Source of the DNA: Acidimicrobiia bacterium
Lineage (GTDB): Bacteria; Actinomycetota; Acidimicrobiia; Spongiisociales; ZC4RG35
Assembly: GCA_009377735.1 (NCBI GenBank)
Contig: WHTL01000001.1
Coordinates: 1-38,205, forward strand
Reading direction: 5' to 3'
DNA: 38,205 nucleotides
The notes under the pieces are model-generated. The model worked only from the letters and a program-made list of their open reading frames with translations, did no database searches and was not told the origin of the DNA. Both the position numbers and the translations under genes were made by a program. Below are positions 32,076 through 38,205 of this stretch, piece by piece (position 1 is the first letter of the stretch; every line of letters begins with the position of its first letter).

Positions 32076-32755
32076 ATGACAACCACCCACCTTCAACCGC
32101 GTTCCCCCGGCATCCGAGGGGTCCTACGAGAGGTGAGGTCGGTACCGCGGGTGGTGGCAGCTGCTGCCGTGTCCGGCCTCAACACGGTCGACCCCCTTTC
32201 AGACGTCGGACCCATCGTGGTGATTCCGGGATGGGCGCCGACGATCGCTTCATGGCACCACTGAGGGCTCATTTGAGGAAGGGTGGCGCCGATGACCACG
32301 GGTGGGGATTGGGTCTCAACATCGGGAGGGTCGCCGGTTTGATCGCTAATTTGTCGCAGCGGATGGCGGCCCACGACCGACCCGTTCACCTCATCGGCTG
32401 GAGCGCCGGTGGTGTCATCGCCCGCGAGGTGGCGCGCTCGCAACCTTCGAATGTGGCGGGTGTGATCACCATCGGGACCCCGGTGGTTGGCGGTCCTCGC
32501 TGTACCGTCATCAGTCGTTTCTACCCGACAAGGGTGCTGGACCAGATGGAGCACCGTATGGCTACCGCGGAGGAAACGCCCATCGCGGTACCGCTGACTG
32601 CCATCTACAGTCGAAACGACGGAATAGTCGACTGGAGGGCGATGATCCCACCCGAGACAAATGCCAACATCCTTGAGGTGTCTGCCACCCACTGGCGTCT
32701 TCCCTTCGATCGGGAAGTATGGAATGCCACGGTTTGTGCGCTGGAGCGGGTGTGA
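32076..32755 (+). pseudogene. Alpha/beta hydrolase (lipase-like), one frameshift
   Basis: The N-terminal part from ATG 32076 reads to GPIVVIPGW. It then runs to a stop at 32264 in its own frame. The following frame continues the fold with GADDRFMAPLRAHLRK, WGLGLNIGR, the nucleophile elbow IGWSAGG, catalytic Asp in YSRNDGIVDW and His in ATHWRLPF, ending at 32755. One missing G in the GGATGGGCG stretch at 32229-32237 explains the break. Repaired, it would be a hydrolase of about 226 residues. Its stop overlaps the next start as GTGA. True decay and base-calling error cannot be told apart here. Confidence 0.72.
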
Positions 32756-33544
32756 TCTTCTCCACGGAAACTGCGGTTCGCCAGAGTGGTGATGGGACCT
32801 GGACCGGGGAGATACATCCCTCCTGGGACATCGCTGGCAACACCAACGGCGGATATCTCTTGGCGATGACAGCCCGGGCCATGTCTGAGCATCTGGGACG
32901 CCCCGATCCGGTCAGTATCACCGGCCACTTCCTGGCACCGACAGGACCGGGAGGCATATCCATCGATGTCGAGACAGTTCGGGAGGGCCGAACCTTCTCC
33001 GTCGCCAGGGCGACGCTGCGGTCGCCAGAACGCAATCTGCTCACGGCACTAGGCTCCTTCTCCGACCTGTCAGTTATCGATGGTGTCGACTACATCGACG
33101 CCGAGCCACCCAACCTGCCGCCTCCTGACGAATGTCTCGCCGTCGAACCCACCGACACCATGCCACCGCCGATGATGTCCAAGGTGGATCTGCGGATACC
33201 CCATCGATATGTCACCTTCATGGAAGGCAAGCCGACCGGGGAGGCCGTCATAGAGGGATGGTTCCGCATGCGGGATGAAGAGCCCATGGGACCCATGAAT
33301 TTGATCCTCGCATTGGACTCCTTCCCACCCACCATCTTCAATCTCGACCTACCACTTGGATGGACACCCACCTGTCGAGCTCACCTGCCACCTCCGAAGA
33401 CGCCCCGCCACCGAGTGGTTTCGGTGCCGATTCTCCACCCGCTTCATCACCGGCGGTTTCCTCGAGGAGGACGGACAGGTCTGGGACGTGGACGGCAGGT
33501 TCCTATCGCAGTCCCGCCAGCTAGCCCTCGTGCCGAGGGGCTGA
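32752..33544 (+). pseudogene. TesB-like acyl-CoA thioesterase, one frameshift
   Basis: A double hot-dog thioesterase. The first part from GTG 32752 has WTGEIHPSWDIAGNTNGGYLLAM, PVSITGHFLAPTGPG and MNLILALDSFPPTIFNLDLPLGWTPT. At about 33370-33376 the frame changes. The family-like end VELTCHLRRRP, FSTRFITGGFLEEDGQVWDVDGRFLSQSRQLALVP lies in another frame and stops at 33544. One extra T within CCACCTGTCGAG would account for it. Read without repair, the first frame runs on as low-complexity sequence into the next gene. The GTGA overlap ties it to the hydrolase upstream. Confidence 0.72.
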
Positions 33545-33602
33545 GACCATTCCATTCCTCCCGCGGAGGAGGAGGGCGTCCCGCTGTTTCCGCCCCCTCG
33601 AT

Positions 33603-33644
33603 CCGACGGCTGGCCGTCGGCACACTCCCCCCTCCCCGCGGGGA
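33603..33644. terminator. Two GC-rich hairpins between convergent genes
   Basis: CCGACGGC-TG-GCCGTCGG (33603-33620) is a perfect 8-bp stem, and TCCCCGCGGGGA (33633-33644) is a perfect 12-bp palindrome. They fill the 113-bp tail-to-tail gap between the thioesterase and the dehydratase genes and may end both transcripts. Confidence 0.45.
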
Positions 33645-33657
33645 AACAGACACCCGG

Positions 33658-34641
33658 CTACATCGTCGGAGCGGGGTTCCCTGCCAGGAGGGCCTGAACA
33701 TGGCTGGGCTCGGCGTTGGCTCCGGATATGACGAGGACGGTGGGTCCGGCGGAAGGGACCACGGCACCCATGAGGAGGCCGGCGACCCCGACGGCACCGG
33801 CGCCTTCGACGACGAGGCGATGGTTGTCGAAGAGAAACCACATGGCCGTCCAGATGGCGTTCTCGTCTACCAGAACGACGTCCTGGACCAGCCGGGACAC
33901 GATATCGAAGGTGTAGCGGTTGTCGAGCCCAATATCGCCCAGAAGTGAGTCGGCGAGCGTTGGCTCTTCCTCGAGATCGACGGGCTTACCCGCCTCCAGG
34001 CTGGTAGCCATCACGGCGGCGCGTTCCATGGAAACACCAATGGGCTGGGTAGCGACCGATGCCTCGTGCAGAGCAGTGGCAATACCCGCCAACAGACCCC
34101 CACCCGATAGGGGTACCAGGATGCTTGCCACCTCAGGCAGATCCTCTAGTACCTCGGCGGCAATGGTTGCCTGGCCGGCGATGACCTCAGGGTCGTCGAA
34201 CGGATGAACAAAGGCAGCACCGGTTTCTTCGGCGATCTCGTGTGCCCGTTGCAGGGCCACCGTCTGTGAGTCACCAACCACCTCTACGGTGGCACCCACC
34301 GCGTGGAGAGCGTCGAGTTTGCCATGGGGGACACCGTGGGAGACGCAGACGGTTGCTCGTATGTCGAGGGATCGAGCCACATACGACACCGCTCGACCGT
34401 GGTTACCCGTCGACGCGGTCACGACGCCAAGACTGCGTTCTTCCTCCGGAATGGACAGGATCTTCGAGGTTGCGCCCCTCACCTTGAAGGAGCCAGTGGG
34501 CTGAACAGATTCCAGCTTGAGATAGACGTCGGTCCCGACCTGATCACTCAGTTCGGGGGCAGGGACTAGTGGGGTTCGCACCACCCGCCCGTGGAGACGC
34601 TCGCGGGCAGATCTAATGTCGATCTCAGGTAACGACGACAT
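33658..34641 (-). CDS. PLP-dependent threonine/serine dehydratase family (EutB/BhcB-like)
   Basis: A 327-residue fold-type II PLP enzyme. The PLP Lys53 lies in TGSFKVRGA, the substrate loop is TASTGNHGRA near residue 75, and the phosphate-binding loop is PLSGGGLLAG near 176. There is no ACT domain, so it is a catabolic type. The ATG at 34641 overlaps the end of the gene upstream by 17 bp and gives the family-like start LPEIDIRSARERLHGRVVRTPL. It is paired with an ornithine-cyclodeaminase-family enzyme, as in EutBC (ectoine utilisation) and BhcB-BhcD (beta-hydroxyaspartate cycle). Other genes of those pathways are absent, so the substrate stays open; hydroxyaspartate, hydroxyectoine-derived amino acids, threonine or serine are all possible. 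Confidence 0.85.
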   Translation of the reverse strand: MSSLPEIDIRSARERLHGRVVRTPLVPAPELSDQVGTDVYLKLESVQPTGSFKVRGATSKILSIPEEERSLGVVTASTGNHGRAVSYVARSLDIRATVCVSHGVPHGKLDALHAVGATVEVVGDSQTVALQRAHEIAEETGAAFVHPFDDPEVIAGQATIAAEVLEDLPEVASILVPLSGGGLLAGIATALHEASVATQPIGVSMERAAVMATSLEAGKPVDLEEEPTLADSLLGDIGLDNRYTFDIVSRLVQDVVLVDENAIWTAMWFLFDNHRLVVEGAGAVGVAGLLMGAVVPSAGPTVLVISGANAEPSHVQALLAGNPAPTM

Positions 34642-35614
34642 CACCCACCCCCGCCTTTGTGGCCCACTCCACCACCAACCCGGCGATGGCAGTGTCCTGG
34701 GCACCCGTTCCGGTGAGGTCGCAAACCGTCACTTGCTCAGAGCTGGTGCGACCGGGGTGCGTCCCCGATACGACCTCACCCAGCTGCACCAGGGTGGATT
34801 CGTCGAAACCCTCCGCGATGGCGGCACGGGCTTCACCCAACCGCAGACTCTGGGCGACGGAGTCGACCACCACCAGGTCGGCGGTTGCGAGAACCCCCGG
34901 GCCCAGCTCGCGCTTGTGCTCGGCGTCAGAGCCGATAGCCGTTACATGAAGACCCCGATGGAGGTGACGTTCTTCTAGGACCCCGTCAGTCGCCGGTGTG
35001 GTGGTAACCACGATGTCTGCATCGGCGAGCGTCCCTTCGACCGTCCCGAATTCGCTGGCGTCGAGATCGAGCTCGGAACTCAAGACGCCGGCAAGGTCCT
35101 CGGCCTGCTCCTGGCGTCTTGCCCACACCGAGACGGTCTCGATCTCGGACACCAGTAGCAGTGCCTCCACCTGGAGTCTCGCCTGGACACCCGCCCCCAG
35201 GACAGCCACCCGCGACGCCTCCGGATTCGCCAGATGCCGGGCGGCGACGGCACCGGCGAGTGCCGTGCGTAGATCTGTGAGGTAGCCGTTGTCGAAGAGG
35301 GCAGCCGCGGGGACACCGGTCTCGGAGTCGAGCACCATCATGAATCCACCGAGGCTGGGGAGTCCCTTCTTTGGATTGTCGAAGAACCCAGCCGACACCT
35401 TCACCGCGATACCGGGATGCCCCGGCAGATAAGCGGTCTTGATATCCACTTCGCCGTTGTGGTCCTCCACATCCAACCGCATGATGGGTGGCATCACCGC
35501 CGAACCGTCGGCGATCAGCGGATATACCGACTCGATCGTCGTCAGCTCCTCTTCACCGAACCCGACGAGACCCCGGATCTGGGTCTCGGTGAGGACCGAC
35601 AGCTCGGTGGGCAC
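34625..35614 (-). CDS. Ornithine cyclodeaminase/mu-crystallin family reductase (EutC/BhcD-like)
   Basis: A 329-residue NAD(P)-dependent protein. It has the family block MPPIMRLDVEDHNGEVDIKTAYLPG near residue 41, VKVSAGFFDNPKKGLPSLGG near 71, and the Rossmann motif VAVLGAGVQARLQVEAL near 138, with TTTPATDGVL near 200. These blocks match EutC and BhcD (iminosuccinate reductase) better than ornithine cyclodeaminase itself. The GTG start at 35614 lies immediately beside the end of the palindromic mini-element 35616-35781, so its ribosome binding site (a G-rich run about 7 bp upstream) must come from that element. Confidence 0.85.
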   Translation of the reverse strand: MPTELSVLTETQIRGLVGFGEEELTTIESVYPLIADGSAVMPPIMRLDVEDHNGEVDIKTAYLPGHPGIAVKVSAGFFDNPKKGLPSLGGFMMVLDSETGVPAAALFDNGYLTDLRTALAGAVAARHLANPEASRVAVLGAGVQARLQVEALLLVSEIETVSVWARRQEQAEDLAGVLSSELDLDASEFGTVEGTLADADIVVTTTPATDGVLEERHLHRGLHVTAIGSDAEHKRELGPGVLATADLVVVDSVAQSLRLGEARAAIAEGFDESTLVQLGEVVSGTHPGRTSSEQVTVCDLTGTGAQDTAIAGLVVEWATKAGVGDVVVT

Positions 35615-35615
35615 T

Positions 35616-35781
35616 TAGTGCCCCCCACCGGAAATGCGCTGGTATTTCAACGGACAGCGACGCCGCTTGCTGCGTCCTCGCCCTCGACGCACCGCATCGG
35701 GTGCGCCTTCGTGCTGCGTCCTTGCCATCAACGCCGCTGCCTCGCCGAAATGCGCGACCGCACTTCCGTTGGAGAGCACTA
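35616..35781. mobile_element. IS630/Tc1-type MITE-like element, copy A
   Basis: A 166-bp quasi-palindrome with TA at each end. The terminal inverted repeats are GTGCCCCCCACCGGAAATGC at the left and the complement of GCACTTCCGTTGGAGAGCAC at the right (17 of 21 positions). A central stem CGCACC/GGTGCG lies at about 35688-35705. Blocks shared with copy B are GTATTTCAACGG, CTGCGTCCTC, CCTCGACG and GTGCGTCCTTGCCA, and CTCGCCGAAAT. It fills the entire gap between two minus-strand genes. Its right TA lies inside the TAG stop of the upstream gene, and its left end abuts the next start codon. It encodes no protein. Confidence 0.7.
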
Positions 35782-36960
35782 GACGGCTTTGAGCGCCTGG
35801 TCGAGATCGGCGATTAGATCCTCGATGTCCTCGATACCGGCCGAATAGCGGATGAGGCCCTCGGGGATACCCAGGGCGGCTCGCTCCTCCTCGGTGCACT
35901 CGACGTGGCTGCTGGTTGCCGGTGCCGCCACGATGGTTTCCACGGCTCCGAGGTTGGCGGCGGCGTGGGCATGCCGCATTGCGGGAATGAACTTGCGAAC
36001 GGCATCGAGGTCACCCTCGAGCCCAAAGCTGAGCATGCCACCGAATCCGGTCATCTGTTTGGCAGCCACCTCGTGACCAGCGTGACCCGACAGGCCCGGA
36101 TAGTTCACCGATGTTACCCGTGGCTGGTTGAGGAGGTGCTCGGCGACGGCCTGGGCATTCTGGTTCTGACGCTCGATCCGGAGATGGAGGGTCTTCGTGC
36201 CCCGTAGGAGGAGGTAGGCCGCCATCGGATGGAGCGTGGCACCGTTGATCTCCCGGTAGGCGTAGACCTTCTCCACCAACTCTTCGCTACCCACAACTAC
36301 ACCACCGAGCGCATCGGCATGGCCACCGAGGAACTTGGTAGCGGAGTGGATCACAAGATCGGCCCCGAGTTCCAGCGGCTTCTGGTTGATGGGGGTGGCC
36401 ACCGTGTTATCGACGATCACCACGGCACCGGCGTCATGACCGGCCTTGGCGAGACGGGCCAAGTCGAGGACCTTCAGCGTTGGGTTGGTTGGTGTCTCCA
36501 GATATAGGACATCGCAGCCTTTGGCCAGTTCGGCTTCGATCTGCTCGTGGTCGTCGGTCTCACAGAGCTCGATGTCCACCCCGTACTGGGGGAGGTAATC
36601 GGCGAAGACGCGGTTGGTGCCCCCATAGGTGTCCTTGATCGAAACGACCCTTTTCCCGGGAGCGAGGAGGGCGAAGAGAGAGTTGGAGATGGCGGCCATT
36701 CCAGTGGAGGCCGAAGTGGCGGCCTTCCCACCCTCGAGGACCCGCACCTTCTCCTCGAATACTGCGACGGTGGGGTTGGAGTTACGACCGTAGATGTGGC
36801 CAGCCTCCTCCCCAACGGCGACCGACTTCCACTGCTCCACCTCACCGTATCCATAGGAGACGCTGTGAATCACGGGGACCTGGGTGGCGTCGCCGCCAAG
36901 GGCGCGGTGCTCGCCCGCCCACACTGCCTGCGTTCCTGGCGTTGGTACCTTTTCGCTCAT
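35779..36960 (-). CDS. Cystathionine gamma-synthase/lyase family PLP enzyme
   Basis: A 393-residue fold-type I PLP enzyme of the Cys/Met metabolism family. Key sites are YGRNSNPT near residue 58 (PLP phosphate from the neighbouring subunit), STGMAAI near 85, Tyr112, Asp184 (IVDNTVATP) and the PLP Lys209 (SATKFLGGH). The Cys that marks methionine gamma-lyase (C116 in Pseudomonas putida) is Gly114 here, which favours a cystathionine lyase/synthase-like role over methionine gamma-lyase. The ATG at 36960 is chosen because AGGAGG lies 9 bp upstream; a GTG at 36966 is too near to that site. The stop codon TAG coincides with the end of mini-element A. It probably belongs with the gntR, eutC-like and eutB-like genes. 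Confidence 0.88.
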   Translation of the reverse strand: MSEKVPTPGTQAVWAGEHRALGGDATQVPVIHSVSYGYGEVEQWKSVAVGEEAGHIYGRNSNPTVAVFEEKVRVLEGGKAATSASTGMAAISNSLFALLAPGKRVVSIKDTYGGTNRVFADYLPQYGVDIELCETDDHEQIEAELAKGCDVLYLETPTNPTLKVLDLARLAKAGHDAGAVVIVDNTVATPINQKPLELGADLVIHSATKFLGGHADALGGVVVGSEELVEKVYAYREINGATLHPMAAYLLLRGTKTLHLRIERQNQNAQAVAEHLLNQPRVTSVNYPGLSGHAGHEVAAKQMTGFGGMLSFGLEGDLDAVRKFIPAMRHAHAAANLGAVETIVAAPATSSHVECTEEERAALGIPEGLIRYSAGIEDIEDLIADLDQALKAV

Positions 36961-37040
36961 GATCACTTACCTCCTCTGGTGCGGATAGATGTCGTGGCAC
37001 TTAGATGGCCGCGACTGTAGTGACTTGTTTGGAGTGGGAT

Positions 37041-37062
37041 CGCGGCACTATCGATTGCCGCG
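37041..37062. other. Perfect hairpin upstream of the Cys/Met enzyme gene
   Basis: CGCGGCA-CTATCGAT-TGCCGCG is a 7-bp perfect inverted repeat with an 8-bp spacer, 81 bp before the start of the Cys/Met-family gene. It could be an operator or the terminator of the regulator gene upstream. Confidence 0.35.
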
Positions 37063-37080
37063 AATATTGGTGTCACCACC

Positions 37081-37243
37081 TAGTGTCCTGGCCGGCTGAT
37101 CATGCATGTATTTCAACGGCCCTTTTCACCCCTGGCTGCGTCCTCCGCCTCGACGAACCGCCAGTGCGTCTTCGTTGTGCGTCCTTGCCAGGAGCGAAAA
37201 TTGCTCGCCGAAATACCAAGCGAACCAACCGGACAGGACACTA
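37081..37243. mobile_element. IS630/Tc1-type MITE-like element, copy B
   Basis: A 163-bp element bounded by CTAG at 37080-37083 and 37241-37244. The terminal inverted repeat is CTAGTGTCCTGGCCGG against CTAGTGTCCTGTCCGG (15 of 16). Further inward the arms also pair (TGTATTTC and GGTATTTC, then TTTTC...CCCTGGC and GCCAGG...GAAAA). The TA ends and the CTAG target agree with the known target preference of IS630. It shares internal blocks with copy A at 35616-35781. No transposase is encoded. Its right CTA gives the stop codon of the gntR gene. Confidence 0.75.
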
Positions 37244-37912
37244 GATCAGCGATCTGGTCAGGTACTGGTTGTAACGGTTGAGCAAGGTGGTTAAATGGTC
37301 GGATCGAAACTTGGCCATCAGGTCTGCCGAACCCGTCTCGAGTGCGTCGAGGCAATCGTCGATCTCGGCGACCATGATCCGCACCTCCTCATCCCAATCC
37401 ATGTCGGGTAGCACCTGGATCCAGACCCGTGCGGTGCGACGGAACAGACGATCGGCGATTTCCCTGAGCGGTTCATTTCCGATCGTGCTCAGGAGGGTTT
37501 CGTGGAACTGGTTGTAGTGGTGGCCGAGTAGTCGGGCATCGCGTTTGGAGGAGTCGGTTAGGGTCGCCGCCCTTATTTCGTGCAATCTCTCGATGGTTCC
37601 CACCGGCACTGGAACAATCATGAAGTCGGCGAATAGCTCTGTGAGCTTGAGCCGAAGCGAGTAGACGTCCCGCATCGATTTGAGGTCAACCCCCGATACC
37701 GAGGTGCCACCGCCCGGTTGGCGGGTAACCAAACCATCGATGCGCAGCTTGGTGAGTGCCTCTCGCACGGGAGTGCGGCTCACCCCAAACTCCTCGGCAA
37801 TTGCCTGCTCACGAAGGGGTGTGCCAGGGGGCAACTCGAGAATGCAGATCCGGTCCCTCAGCTGCTCATAGATTCGGTCGGCGGTGAACCGCTTCTCGGC
37901 TTCCTTGCTCAT
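37241..37912 (-). CDS. GntR-family (FCD) transcriptional regulator
   Basis: A 223-residue regulator with a winged helix at residues 9-75 (ADRIYEQLRDRICILELPPGTPLREQAIAEEFGVSRTPVREALTKLRIDGLV) and an FCD domain from about 80, with HYNQFHETLLSTIGNEPL and the DCLDALETGSADLM end. It lies upstream of and on the same strand as the Cys/Met enzyme and the EutC/EutB-like genes, and is divergent from the gene beginning at 38159. It probably controls one or both sets. Its TAG stop is provided by the end of mini-element B. Confidence 0.88.
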   Translation of the reverse strand: MSKEAEKRFTADRIYEQLRDRICILELPPGTPLREQAIAEEFGVSRTPVREALTKLRIDGLVTRQPGGGTSVSGVDLKSMRDVYSLRLKLTELFADFMIVPVPVGTIERLHEIRAATLTDSSKRDARLLGHHYNQFHETLLSTIGNEPLREIADRLFRRTARVWIQVLPDMDWDEEVRIMVAEIDDCLDALETGSADLMAKFRSDHLTTLLNRYNQYLTRSLI

Positions 37913-38016
37913 TCGGTGGAATGCTCCTCGGTCTCATGTCTGCCGAACAGGACTTCGAACCGCTGTTGATAAGGGACGGGCAGGAATCCAGCCCACGTTC
38001 TAGCTTCACCGTCTAG

Positions 38017-38038
38017 GGTATACCGAACGTATCCATAC
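38017..38038. promoter_or_regulatory. Putative operator in the gntR divergent region
   Basis: GGTATACC (38017-38024) and GTATCCATAC (38029-38038) are two perfect small dyads 12-13 bp apart, between the divergent gntR gene and the gene starting at 38159. GTATAC-type dyads are common targets of GntR-FCD proteins, so this is a candidate site for the adjacent regulator. Confidence 0.35.
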
Positions 38039-38158
38039 TGGGTTCCGATTGCGTGGAATTTGGACACTGATTAGCGTTTGAATGTCCTTCACGAGTGGAG
38101 CGTGTGGAACAAGAACTGAAAATACCATTTGAAATTGCAAGGGCCATAGGAGGTTCAC

Positions 38159-38205
38159 ATGACCCTACGAGCAAAGAAGTACAGCCGACTCTTGGCAATC
38201 CTCAC
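38159..38205 (+). CDS. Start of an unidentified gene, cut by the window end
   Basis: The ATG at 38159 follows ATAGGAGG with a 5-bp gap, a strong ribosome binding site. Only MTLRAKKYSRLLAIL is visible: a positively charged start followed by a hydrophobic turn, as in signal peptides. It could encode an exported or lipoprotein binding protein of another importer, but this cannot be decided from 15 residues. It is divergent from the gntR gene. Confidence 0.6.
   Translation, partial: MTLRAKKYSRLLAIL

Noticed and set aside
33545..33948. Continuation of the first thioesterase frame beyond the frameshift
   Set aside because: The residues after WTPT in that frame are Pro/Arg/Gly-rich and run through hairpins into the convergent dehydratase gene, while the family-like C-terminus is in another frame.

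Overview
The window is GC-rich, densely coded bacterial chromosome. It most likely comes from an actinobacterium of the Acidimicrobiia type. This is an inference from three substrate-binding lipoproteins that carry long Thr/Ala linkers (DTTAAA-type repeats) after the lipobox Cys, from many GTG/TTG starts, and from an actinobacterial-style aromatic catabolic gene set. No rRNA, CRISPR array, phage or transposase gene is visible.

Layout. 1-729 is the 3' end of a NuoF-like flavoprotein gene. 730-1456 is a non-coding repeat island: a ~287-bp tandem duplication plus two copies of a 49-bp dispersed repeat. 7762-1457 (minus) is a tightly overlapping six-gene operon: a polar-amino-acid-type ABC importer, two tandem S-adenosylhomocysteine-hydrolase-like paralogues, and an MTA/SAH-deaminase-like amidohydrolase. 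A class I fructose-bisphosphate aldolase gene (8780-7893) follows, then a complete Liv-type ABC importer (13642-8982).

13814-18311 looks like a 4-oxalomesaconate (gallate / protocatechuate 4,5-cleavage) lower pathway. It has a PrpF/LigU/GalD-like tautomerase with two frame shifts, a LigK/GalC-like aldolase, a LigJ hydratase, a GntR-FCD regulator and a divergent VOC-type extradiol dioxygenase. 18395-24980 is a nearly complete protocatechuate ortho-cleavage set: a CoA-transferase pair on the minus strand, then pobA-pcaC-pcaH-pcaG-pcaB-pcaD on the plus strand. Both aromatic routes therefore lie side by side.

25046-28401 holds a core-only MetE-like methyltransferase, tRNA-Phe and tRNA-Asp genes, a zinc alcohol dehydrogenase, and a small VOC plus thioesterase pair. 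28471-32013 is a thiamine importer (thiBPQ) under a recognisable TPP riboswitch. 32076-33544 holds an alpha/beta hydrolase and a thioesterase, each with one apparent single-base frameshift. 33658-37912 is a EutB/EutC-type (or BhcB/BhcD-type) pair, a cystathionine-gamma-synthase-family enzyme and a second GntR-FCD regulator. Two IS630-like palindromic mini-elements lie between these genes at stop codons. The window ends in the first 16 codons of a divergent gene with a strong ribosome binding site.

The best candidate for an undescribed system is the 1457-7762 operon. It contains an intact SAHase-like enzyme beside a paralogue that kept the NAD site but lost three conserved active-site histidines, together with a deaminase and a dedicated importer. 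The second best is the pairing of a VOC-type ring-cleavage dioxygenase with oxalomesaconate-degrading enzymes. All functions are read from sequence motifs and context only; no database search was run.
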